From contig PBCP01000072.1 in NCBI GenBank assembly GCA_002717145.1, positions 37,410 to 101,409 on the forward strand: a stretch of 64,000 nt of DNA, written 5' to 3'. Numbering within the stretch: the stretch's first letter is position 1; the number at the start of each line of letters is the position of its first letter. The stretch is from Planctomycetaceae bacterium. Its GTDB lineage: Bacteria > Planctomycetota > Planctomycetia > Pirellulales > Pirellulaceae. The notes beneath the pieces were generated by a model. That model saw only the letters and a list, made by a program, of their open reading frames with translations. It was not told where the DNA came from and did no database searches. Below are positions 40,591 to 48,749 of the stretch, piece by piece. The position numbers and the translations under genes are program-made.

Positions 40591-40725
40591 TTATCTTCTT
40601 CCGTTGTGAATTTCTTTAACGAAGACGTCAACTCGCCTTGCTGTATCTCTGATTTTAACTAAGAGAGGATTCTGAGGCAATATTTACCCAAAGCACCCTT
40701 CTAAACGCTAAATCGGAGCCTTTTA

Positions 40726-40751
40726 AAGCGAGGTTTAGTAGAAAACCGCTT
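40726..40751 (-). terminator. Possible terminator hairpin after the FGE-like gene
   Basis: AAGC(26-29)-GGTTT(32-36) pairs with AAACC(43-47)-GCTT(48-51), offsets from 40700, giving a 9-base stem with a two-base bulge and a 6-base loop, 31 bases past the stop of the FGE-like gene. No long U tract follows on the minus strand, so strength is uncertain. Confidence 0.3.
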
Positions 40752-40782
40752 CGCGAGCCGAAAGTAGTCACGCTTATCAAAT

Positions 40783-41871
40783 CTACTTAGTTTTTATTGC
40801 CACCGTTTTACGCGGCAACCCAAGACAGACTCGAAATCCGTCGCGTGAATCAGAGTACTGCACACCTGCTATCCCAAGTCGTACTGCACACCGGGCGTTT
40901 CCAGGTACATCAAAGTAATTACCGCCACGGCATACAGGATTTGTCACCGTATTTTCGCCGGCATTAACGAAGTAGATTTCCTCATGCCCACCCCTGGGGT
41001 CAAACTGGTCCAGCGTAAATTCCCAAACATTGCCACACATATCAGCTAATCCAAAACCGTTTCGTCCCTTCTTTCCGAATTGATCGACCGGCGACATAAA
41101 CGCATATCCGTCACTCCAGGGAGTATTAGCTAGTGGCCAAATGGTGTCACGTCCGGGGAGAAAGTCTACCGAAGAGATGTTGAAACGCCCTTTTCCTTCC
41201 ATCAAATCATTGCCCCACCAGAAGTAAGAACTGTCAGTCCGGCCTCCGCGACAGGCGTAGGCCCATTCGGCTTCGGTTGGCAATCGATACTCAAGCCCCT
41301 CCGGCAATCGGCCGGATTCTCGCTCGTTTTCAGTTAACCATGTACAGAAAGCCTTCATGTCCTGATAACTAACGCATACAACCGGATAATTTTCTTTAAC
41401 TGGAATCCCGAGATTCGGATCCCGCCAACTATGCGTCTTACTTTGTTTCCATGGGTGAATGACTCCTGATTTGTGATAATAACGATCCCACGAATGGTCG
41501 AACACCTGAGTCCAACCGCCAGGCTTTTCTGCATCCGTCACATAACCGGTCGCATCGACGAAACGACGAAACTGTCCAATCGTAACTTCCGTTCGGCCCA
41601 TCCAAAAGCCATTAGCAACGTTGACTTTTCGCGGTTCACCTTCATATTCCTCTCGAATCGTGCCGGGTTGAGCACCGCCTTCGATTCCTGTAGCCCACGC
41701 CTTTTCTTCCGCCGTACTGCCCATCATGAAATTGCCCGGGGGGATAAAGACGACTTCGAGAGAACTTCGCTTGCCAAGTGAAGCGCGAAGAGTATCGCCC
41801 CGCGTCGGTTCTTTCGCATTGGCAATAATCGGCGTAATCAAGAGCAATACAAATAGAAGCGTACGATACAT
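40783..41871 (-). CDS. FGE-sulfatase (SUMF1-like) domain protein without catalytic cysteines
   Basis: 362 residues with a signal peptide (about 1-19). The formylglycine-generating-enzyme fold is plain: IPPGNFMMGS, PRKVNVANGFWMGRTEVTIGQFRRFV, PVVCVSYQDMKAFCTWL, YRLPTEAEWAYACRGG and GLADMCGNVWEFTLD. In true FGE the segment after RGGSY carries two active-site cysteines (C-x4-C). Here CRGGNYFDVPGNARCAVR (Cys314 onward) has neither, because the segment is shortened. So it is unlikely to convert sulfatase cysteines to formylglycine, despite seven sulfatase genes nearby. Such secreted SUMF1-like proteins often have binding or other roles. It lies upstream of the DUF1552 gene on the same strand, 192 bases apart. 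Confidence 0.88.
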   Translation of the reverse strand: MYRTLLFVLLLITPIIANAKEPTRGDTLRASLGKRSSLEVVFIPPGNFMMGSTAEEKAWATGIEGGAQPGTIREEYEGEPRKVNVANGFWMGRTEVTIGQFRRFVDATGYVTDAEKPGGWTQVFDHSWDRYYHKSGVIHPWKQSKTHSWRDPNLGIPVKENYPVVCVSYQDMKAFCTWLTENERESGRLPEGLEYRLPTEAEWAYACRGGRTDSSYFWWGNDLMEGKGRFNISSVDFLPGRDTIWPLANTPWSDGYAFMSPVDQFGKKGRNGFGLADMCGNVWEFTLDQFDPRGGHEEIYFVNAGENTVTNPVCRGGNYFDVPGNARCAVRLGIAGVQYSDSRDGFRVCLGLPRKTVAIKTK

Positions 41872-42125
41872 CGGGAACCCTTTCTTAAATAGTCAACTGA
41901 GTGACACGAGGCCAACAAACCAGATTGAAGCCTAGCAAATCTAATCGGGACTATCCAATCGAATTTTCGTCAGGCTTAGAGTTCTAAAATACGCACGCAC
42001 AACGCAAACTTGCGGACTACTTCATACTTAGGTGCAATATTCTAATTAAACGCATAAGTTACAACGACACTACATATAAATCCGTTACGATTTAAATTAC
42101 GCCTTAGCCAGCAAGTTCGCGCCCG

Positions 42126-44063
42126 ATGCAATCTTCCACATTTATGATTTATCCCATGATTCAACGCCTCGTATTTTTCGCCCTCACTTTCGTTACGATC
42201 TCCAACTCGATCGGTGCTGAACGTACTGCGGATCGAATCTTTCCCGACGGCTGGAACTGGACATCGGCCGAGGGTACCCGAGTTGAAACCACCGGCAAAT
42301 GGATCGATGACCGATTTCGCTTTGCGGACGCAGCTCACAAGTACACAACTGAGGATCGAGCCTCACTCACCTACAGGTTTACCGATCCAAATATCGTCAT
42401 ACGTCTGGCCGGACAAAACACCTCCTCCTATCCGGGAACCGGACTGCCAAGCCACGGAAAGGTTGCTATCTTCATGGACGGAAAATTCGTTAAAGAAATC
42501 TTCCCCACCGAAAATGGCAGAGAAATTCTAGCAGGCTCAGCACTCGGCCCAGGCGAGCATGAACTGAAACTCGTACACACGGCAGTCGGAAACTCGGCCG
42601 GAGTTCGCGTCGAGGGTTTTCTAACCTCCCCATCTCCAATAGGTCTGGTTTCCTTAACGGTCACGGGGGAATTGCAGGAATTGCTAAACGACGTAAGAGT
42701 CAACGTAATGTCAGCAGTCAACGTCATCCGCTCCGGCATCGGCAGAAACTGGCTCTCCGGCCAAACCACGGTTGCTGTTCCCGCGGACCATGAATACTCA
42801 CTAAAGATTACCGCATTAGGCTGGAATTCCCAAACGGTCGATTGCCCGGCCGTTAAGGCGGGGAACTCCCAACGAATCGATCCAGTTTATTTGCGGCGCG
42901 ACGCGGCAACCGAGCAATATCGATTCCGATATCCGCGGTTAAATAACCAACAAATACTCCGAGCAGGTTCAACCTTTCCCGCCCGATTCCTCGGTTTCGA
43001 CACCGAGATCCGTGAAGTGCGAATTCGCAGGCGAAATCAAAATGCTGTTTTCACACGAGTTCTTGCCTTCACAGAAGACAAGGGCAAGGCCTTTTACTAT
43101 GACCGGCAAATAAACGTCACATTACCAGACGACACACCAACGGGTGTCTACGATTTGGAAATCGATATCGTGGGAGGCCGCCGCACCAGTACGTGCCGCT
43201 CTCCCTCCAGTGTAATCGTTGTGAAGGATTTCCCCGAAAACCCGCGTTTCGTCACATTTGGACACCTCGATACCTCCGGACAGTACCAGGCCGAATACAT
43301 GCAGCGGATTGCCACAATGGCAAACATCATCGGTGCCGACATGGTACTCATCAGTAATAGTGTAAACGCAGCTTATATCTCCGGCGCATTGAAACACCTG
43401 CAGATCCCTTATGTCGTCAACTTTGGCAATCACCAAATGCTCGGGCACCAGCGTTGGTACGGCCCCAATCTCGGTTCGATTTCGTTCGGCCCCAAGATAG
43501 CAGTTTTAAACTACGGAGCCCCTTGGCATAACGGTATTGAAAAGGTGGTTGCAGAATTGGAAAAACACCAAGCGAAAACAATTAAAATCATTAACGCATT
43601 TGAACACAACGCGCCTCCCGAGATCTTGGACGACTTTCAAATCACTTTGATTCATGATGCACATGGTCCCGGCGAAAAAGTAACGAATATGGGCAACACA
43701 CCTACCAAACGAGTCGGGAAATCAAATTCGATTAGTTTTCGCCTTGTTGAGATAAATCAGGGAAAAGTGGTGTCGGCAACCTACAAAAATCATACTACCG
43801 CTCCAATCCCTTTTTCGCGAGAACAAGTCTCTCCCGTTAGGATTGAAAAGCTGAAAGCAAATCGAGCCACGATCATCAATGAGTATGAGCAAGCGTTCCC
43901 AAATTCCCGTATCACTTTTCTTGTACCACCTGGAAACTATAAACCTTCGACCGGAATCATTACTTCTCAAGCTATAAGTGACGACCATTCACTGCTCGAG
44001 GTAGAAGTTCGGCTCAAACTTGAAGCCCAAAGTCAGACTCCGATCGTTTTGGAACAACAATAA
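42126..44063 (+). CDS. Secreted protein with a degenerate metallophosphoesterase-like domain
   Basis: 645 residues. The signal peptide probably starts at the Met at 42156 (MIQRLVFFALTF), so 42126, 42144 and 42156 are all possible starts; none has a strong ribosome site. Residues about 30-160 form a beta-rich domain (ADAAHKYTTEDRASLTYRF), perhaps carbohydrate-binding. Around 375-500 the order VTFGHLD, ADMVLISNSV, IPYVVNFGNHQ, GAPWHNG, INAFEHNAP follows the layout of calcineurin-like phosphoesterases, yet the D-x-H, G-D and G-H-x-H motifs are missing and GNHD/E is GNHQ. It is probably not a phosphatase. A GDPD-propeller gene follows after 36 bases. I do not recognise a named family. Confidence 0.7.
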   Translation: MQSSTFMIYPMIQRLVFFALTFVTISNSIGAERTADRIFPDGWNWTSAEGTRVETTGKWIDDRFRFADAAHKYTTEDRASLTYRFTDPNIVIRLAGQNTSSYPGTGLPSHGKVAIFMDGKFVKEIFPTENGREILAGSALGPGEHELKLVHTAVGNSAGVRVEGFLTSPSPIGLVSLTVTGELQELLNDVRVNVMSAVNVIRSGIGRNWLSGQTTVAVPADHEYSLKITALGWNSQTVDCPAVKAGNSQRIDPVYLRRDAATEQYRFRYPRLNNQQILRAGSTFPARFLGFDTEIREVRIRRRNQNAVFTRVLAFTEDKGKAFYYDRQINVTLPDDTPTGVYDLEIDIVGGRRTSTCRSPSSVIVVKDFPENPRFVTFGHLDTSGQYQAEYMQRIATMANIIGADMVLISNSVNAAYISGALKHLQIPYVVNFGNHQMLGHQRWYGPNLGSISFGPKIAVLNYGAPWHNGIEKVVAELEKHQAKTIKIINAFEHNAPPEILDDFQITLIHDAHGPGEKVTNMGNTPTKRVGKSNSISFRLVEINQGKVVSATYKNHTTAPIPFSREQVSPVRIEKLKANRATIINEYEQAFPNSRITFLVPPGNYKPSTGIITSQAISDDHSLLEVEVRLKLEAQSQTPIVLEQQ

Positions 44064-44099
44064 CACCTTTTGTTCATTCACTCTCACTATTTAGCACCT

Positions 44100-45683
44100 A
44101 TGAAATCCCTGATTCCCTGCATCCTCGCGTCGTTTTTTTCAATCGCCTTAACAACGGCGGACGTCCACGCTGATAATCCGAATACCATTCAGATGCCAGT
44201 GCGTGGAATCTGTGCGCATCGCGGTGCAAGCATCTCCCATCCCGAGAATACAATCGCGGCATTCAAGGAAGCGATCCGATTAGGCGCCCACATGATAGAG
44301 CTTGATCTTGCACTAACCCGCGACAATCAAATCGTCGTGCTCCATGACTCAACGCTGGACCGGACTACCGATGGGTCCGGCCCTGTAGAGGAGTGGTCTT
44401 TGGCTGACCTGAAGAAGCTAGATGCCGGAATCTTTAAGGGCCAACAATTCAAAGGAGAGCGTATTCCGACCTTCGAAGAAGCTCTTGCATTGATGCCTGA
44501 TAATATCTGGATCAACGTACACCTCAAAGGGGGTGGTCAACTCGCCGCTGCGGCTACCAAATTGATCGTGCAACAAGAACGCCTGCATCAAAGCTTTTTG
44601 GCCTGTGGTTCCGTCGCAGCAGACGCTGCAAAAAACGTGGACAAACGCGTACAGATATGCAACATGGAAAAACAGGCTAACAACCTGACATACGTTAATG
44701 AATCCATCGAAGCCAATTCGGCATTCCTACAACTATTCGGTGGTAACACAGTCGATCCGGCTCATACCAAATTGGCACGAGAAAACGGTCTGCGAATCAA
44801 TTTTTGTTGTACAAATGATGCCGATGTACTGAAGCAACTATTTTCCAACGGTGTTGAATTTCCTCTGGTCGATGACCTTGAGACCATGATGACTGTCGCA
44901 ACGGAGTTGGGAATAAAGCCGCTTCGCCCCATTTATCGTGCTCGTAATAAATCAACTGGTCTCGCGACTCCAAACTCCCATCTAGAGAGCCGCATTAAGC
45001 TAGACAAAGCGATGGTTTCTCAGGGAATCGCGGCTTCGGATGTACACTTCTTTGGATCCAACGCAGACTCATTGATCCGTTTTGATAAACAATGGAATTT
45101 CATTGAAGAAAAGAAGCTTCGTCTCCCCGGTGTGAACCATTTTGGCGCAATTGACTATCACGAAGGATTTCTATGGGCAGGTTTACTTAACGGCCCCGAG
45201 AATGGGGAATATGATGCATCCAATGATAAGGGTGTGATCGCCAAGATTGATGCCAGCACACTGGAAGTGGTTGCCACCTGGGATATCTCGGAAAGGCTTA
45301 CCTGGATCGACCCGGTTACTTTTGACGGGAAACATCTTTGGGTAGGTGACCTAAGAGACCTAGGAATACATCGTTATGAGATGCGGGAAGGTAAGGCTAT
45401 CCACACCGGCACATTGCGTTACCCGCGAGAGCTACACTTCTCGCAGGGACTTCGAATTCAGGGGAATCATTTGTACTCGATACACACCTTCGGTACCGCG
45501 GACGGACTTTTCCAGTTCCCCATCCCGGATACCCTTACAGAAACTCCCGTCAATCCGAACAAAGTTTGGAGAATACCGGAGTTATTCTCACATGCGGAAG
45601 GGTTCATGTTCGTCCCAGGCAAAGTCGACGAAATCTGGCATGCACAGGTTCGCCATGTTGATCGGATTCGACTTGAGGAATAA
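44100..45683 (+). CDS. Glycerophosphodiester phosphodiesterase fused to a beta-propeller
   Basis: About 527 residues from ATG 44100, which begins a proper signal peptide; a TTG at 44070 would add ten residues. The GDPD TIM-barrel (about 35-280) has CAHRGASISHPENTIAAF, MIELDLALTRDNQIVVLHD and the usual acidic metal ligands. The second half (about 300-527) is a propeller with segments such as GVIAKIDASTLEVVATWD and LTWIDPVTFDGKHLWVGD, similar to the separate propeller protein encoded next to the PI-PLC gene at 1472-2221. The enzyme should hydrolyse glycerophosphodiesters outside the cytoplasm. The fusion suggests the propeller aids substrate binding or localisation. Confidence 0.9.
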   Translation: MKSLIPCILASFFSIALTTADVHADNPNTIQMPVRGICAHRGASISHPENTIAAFKEAIRLGAHMIELDLALTRDNQIVVLHDSTLDRTTDGSGPVEEWSLADLKKLDAGIFKGQQFKGERIPTFEEALALMPDNIWINVHLKGGGQLAAAATKLIVQQERLHQSFLACGSVAADAAKNVDKRVQICNMEKQANNLTYVNESIEANSAFLQLFGGNTVDPAHTKLARENGLRINFCCTNDADVLKQLFSNGVEFPLVDDLETMMTVATELGIKPLRPIYRARNKSTGLATPNSHLESRIKLDKAMVSQGIAASDVHFFGSNADSLIRFDKQWNFIEEKKLRLPGVNHFGAIDYHEGFLWAGLLNGPENGEYDASNDKGVIAKIDASTLEVVATWDISERLTWIDPVTFDGKHLWVGDLRDLGIHRYEMREGKAIHTGTLRYPRELHFSQGLRIQGNHLYSIHTFGTADGLFQFPIPDTLTETPVNPNKVWRIPELFSHAEGFMFVPGKVDEIWHAQVRHVDRIRLEE

Positions 45684-45771
45684 AGAATAGAGCGATTGAT
45701 ATGTCGTCTGGATTCACCCATCGATACAATAAAATGTCTAGACAACAATTAACGCCCTGGATAGTCAGACA

Positions 45772-47109
45772 ATGAAGTCAAACCAATCCATAACTCGCAG
45801 ACAGGCACTCGTCACCGCCGGCGCCATTGGCTCGTTGGGATTGACTGACCTACTAAGGGCCGATGCAAAGAAACCCCGACGCGACAAATCGGACCACTCC
45901 GTGATACTGCTCTGGATGCGTGGAGGACCGTCCCAACACGAAACATGGGACCCCAAACCAGACGCCCCAGTCGAATTTCGTGGAGCCTTTGGGGCCATGA
46001 ACACCAACGTCGCTGGTATTCAAATATGTGACCGACTACCGCAATGTGCAAAAGTCCAGGATCGATGGAGCATCATCCGCAGTCTTTATCACGATAACGC
46101 CGGTCACAGTGCTGGTGATCAAATCGTATTCACCGGCTATAAGCCGGGCCCCGACCCAAACGTCAATATTCATCCCAGTTGTGGTTCCGTCGTCTCCGAA
46201 CAACTGGGGTATCTTTCGCCAGAACTCCCCAGTTATGTAATGATTCCACGTCAGGTTCCCGGGACTGATGCCGCCTATTTGGGAGCAGCTCATAAACCTT
46301 TTGAGACCCTTACAGATCCCGCGAGGCCGGGCACTTTCAAAATGCAGAATTTCACGCTGCAAGAAACAATTTCAAATAGCCGGTTTCTGAACCGTAAGGC
46401 TTTGCTCAGTGACTTTGATACCATGCGACGAGATTTGGATTCTACAGGCCAAATGGACTCACTTTCCACATTTCAACAGCGTGCCTATGGAATTCTAACC
46501 AGTGATAAAACCCGCGAAGCCTTCGATATAGAGTCCGAAACTCAGGCAACACGTGAGCGATATGGGTTTGTTGAAAAGTATAACCCGATGGATCCGCGAC
46601 GCTGCAGCGCCAGCGCCTTCAATCAACGTTTCCTGCTCGCCAGACGTCTTGTTGAGTCCGGAGTGCGTCTTGTTACAGTGGACTGCCGCTAGTGGGACAC
46701 GCATGTTGAGGGAATTGATTCGATGGTGAATGGATTTCTTCCTCGTTGGGACCAGGCATACTCTGCTCTCATTGAAGACCTCGATCAGCGTGGTCTTCTA
46801 GAGACGACGCTTGTTCTGGGCTGGGGCGAATTTGGTCGGACACCACGAGTGAACAAAGACAACGGAAGAGATCATTACCCGAACGTGTTCTCCGCATGCA
46901 TAGCCGGTGGGAAGATCAAGGGAGGCCGAGCGATAGGATCGTCCGATGTAAAAGGAGCCTTCCCCAAGGACAATCCGATCCAACCACAGGACGTACTCGC
47001 CACGCTTTATGATCACTTGGGTGTCGATGTTCACAAAGATTACCTTGACCTCGCCGGTCGGCCTATCAGGACCTTACCTCACGGTCGTGTGCTTGCGGAA
47101 TTGATGTAA
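45772..47109 (+). pseudogene. DUF1501 gene interrupted by an in-frame TAG
   Basis: The frame runs 306 codons to TAG at 46690-46692 and continues in the same frame to TAA at 47107-47109, giving 445 codons plus the final stop, the usual DUF1501 length. The sequence around the stop reads VTVDCR-stop-WDTHVEGID; family members often carry W or G at this point before WDTH, so a TGG to TAG change is the simplest cause. Both flanks keep family motifs (MRGGPSQHETWDPKP; EFGRTPRVNKDNGRDHYP). It could be a fresh pseudogene, a sequencing error or a read-through site. Unlike the other two DUF1501 genes it has no PSD1 partner. Confidence 0.85.
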
Positions 47110-47144
47110 AGTACGCAGCCATACGACTCACACTGGAAAACAGT

Positions 47145-47341
47145 AAGGAGGAATGGCCTATGGAACTACGGACGAATTTGGTTATGCCGCTGAAAATTCC
47201 CCCGTGTCCATCAATGAGTTTCACGCCACCTGTCTGCATTTGCTTGGCATGAATCACGAACAACTGACCTTCCATCACCGCTCACGTGATATGCGACTCA
47301 CCGATGTCGGCGGCAACGTCATTCGGGACATTATTTCCTAA
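47145..47341 (+). pseudogene. C-terminal remnant of a second DUF1501 gene
   Basis: About 64 codons beginning right after a TAA at 47144. The start GGMAYGTTDEFGY and the rest, including NEFHATCLHLLGM, LTFHHRSRDMRLTDVGGNV, match the last part of DUF1501 proteins, closest within the window to the C-terminus of the gene at 10355-11740. The ATG at 47153 with an upstream GGAGG resembles a start, but the GGAGGA bases are themselves the homologous Gly-Gly codons. It follows another DUF1501 gene that already has its own complete C-terminus, so it is the relic of a tandem copy or of recombination between paralogues. Confidence 0.8.
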
Positions 47342-47372
47342 CTAATCGCTTTGCGACATCCGTAGACTTCAA

Positions 47373-48608
47373 TTACCTTCTGTCGGTACCGTCCGAAGCG
47401 GTACCAGTCATGCTCGATTTCATCGCCCGGGCGAACGAGTCACCGAGACGGACAAAAAACGCTCCGCTGCCCAGATAATGATACGGCCTGTCACTGCCCA
47501 CCGTATCCCATTCGTGAAAATGTTCGGGCCATCCCTTTTCAAATACTTGATGGGAATAAAGTGAATAGTCTTTATAACTTTCAACTGACACAACCCTACC
47601 ACTAAATTCCGGTGACGCGGCAGCAGCCCGTTGAGCCAGTGAGACTTCATTTTCGCCAACCTTTTCGGCGGTCCGACCGGTCCCCAAAACGCCAATCACA
47701 AACGGCATCGCAGGCTCGTTATATTCTTTGCGGATGTCTTTAACAAAATTCACCATATTGGTTTCATAATTACCACGATATTCCGGTGAAAACTGATCGT
47801 TGTATCCCTGAAACCAAACAAACCCAGCTATTTTATACCCGGCCTCTTCGTCATAGGCTGGATGATTGTCTTTCAGATTATTAAGAACCTCTTTGATAGC
47901 CTCGTTCATCATTCGGTAATTAAGGCCTACATTCTCACGAATCTCATCGACCTTATCGCTAGCCAACTCTTTTTCGGAAAGGTTATACGCCCCCGAGGAT
48001 GGAGGGCGAAAATTGTAATTCAGCGACTTGCCGCCCCAGGAAGTTTTAATCAGCAAGATGGGCCCCTCAATTTTCTGAGCGATCGACAACCCGAAACCAT
48101 ATTCGGGGCCGATCTTAGAGGGGTCGGCTCCAAATCCAATCCCAAGTGGACCTGCTCGCTTGTTTCTGTCCGCAATGGAGTTAATGTAGACGCGGTCCGA
48201 TACTACACAGCAACCGTTGACAAGATCTTTGTAGGCCTGATGTTCTTGCTTTAACGCCGCGACTTTCTTTTCAAGAGCTGTCTTCTCCGAGCCTGCTTCC
48301 AACGCCTTTACTTTGGAATTGGAAATGCCACCAGTGAGATCATCAAGCGCCTGAGCCTGCTTCAGTTGCGATTCGAGCTTCGCTCGAGACAACTTATCAT
48401 TGGCCATGACCATCTGTATAAGCTCCACATCCCGAGGTTTTTCAGATGCATAAAGCGTAGCGATCGTATGAGCTCGCGCGTGGCCAACCATATTGGATTG
48501 GCCGGCAAGTATAAAGATATTAAGCTGCTCACCAGCCGAGACAAACGACGTAAATAGGAGGACGGCCATCATCGCTAAGCCGGTGAACCCCATTTTCATT
48601 TTGTTCAT
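47373..48608 (-). CDS. SASA-type carbohydrate O-acetylesterase
   Basis: 411 residues with a signal peptide (about 1-25). FILAGQSNMVGHA carries the SGNH nucleophile serine (about residue 38), KTSWGGKSL and FVWFQGYNDQF are the other blocks, and the C-terminal YHYLGSGAFFVRLGDSF fits the family of sialate/carbohydrate O-acetylesterases (DUF303/SASA). An insertion of about 75 residues (roughly 60-135), rich in Lys, Glu and Ala with heptad-like spacing, is probably a coiled coil and is absent from simple family members. AGGAAGGA lies upstream of the ATG. It should remove acetyl groups from a sugar polymer outside the cytoplasm. Confidence 0.87.
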   Translation of the reverse strand: MNKMKMGFTGLAMMAVLLFTSFVSAGEQLNIFILAGQSNMVGHARAHTIATLYASEKPRDVELIQMVMANDKLSRAKLESQLKQAQALDDLTGGISNSKVKALEAGSEKTALEKKVAALKQEHQAYKDLVNGCCVVSDRVYINSIADRNKRAGPLGIGFGADPSKIGPEYGFGLSIAQKIEGPILLIKTSWGGKSLNYNFRPPSSGAYNLSEKELASDKVDEIRENVGLNYRMMNEAIKEVLNNLKDNHPAYDEEAGYKIAGFVWFQGYNDQFSPEYRGNYETNMVNFVKDIRKEYNEPAMPFVIGVLGTGRTAEKVGENEVSLAQRAAAASPEFSGRVVSVESYKDYSLYSHQVFEKGWPEHFHEWDTVGSDRPYHYLGSGAFFVRLGDSFARAMKSSMTGTASDGTDRR

Positions 48609-48749
48609 TTTTTATTGTCCTTCCTGTTTCCTCTCGAATATTCAATGGACCCTAGTGTAGACCGTTCATTGTTTCGTTGCTTCCTACAAGCTGGTTGTCA
48701 TGAATGGCGCAAAGCACTCCGCCAAACTAAAGAACGTCGCAATCGTATT

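Noticed and set aside
40783..41871. Sulfatase-activating FGE for the local sulfatases
   Set aside because: The cysteines required for formylglycine formation are absent from the key segment.
45772..46692. Complete short DUF1501 protein ending at the TAG
   Set aside because: It would lack the conserved W-D-T-H, EFGRT and GRDH motifs, which continue in frame after the stop.
47153..47341. Short gene with an apparent GGAGG ribosome site before ATG
   Set aside because: The GGAGGA bases are the Gly-Gly codons of the homologous DUF1501 tail, so the site is a coincidence and the frame is a relic.
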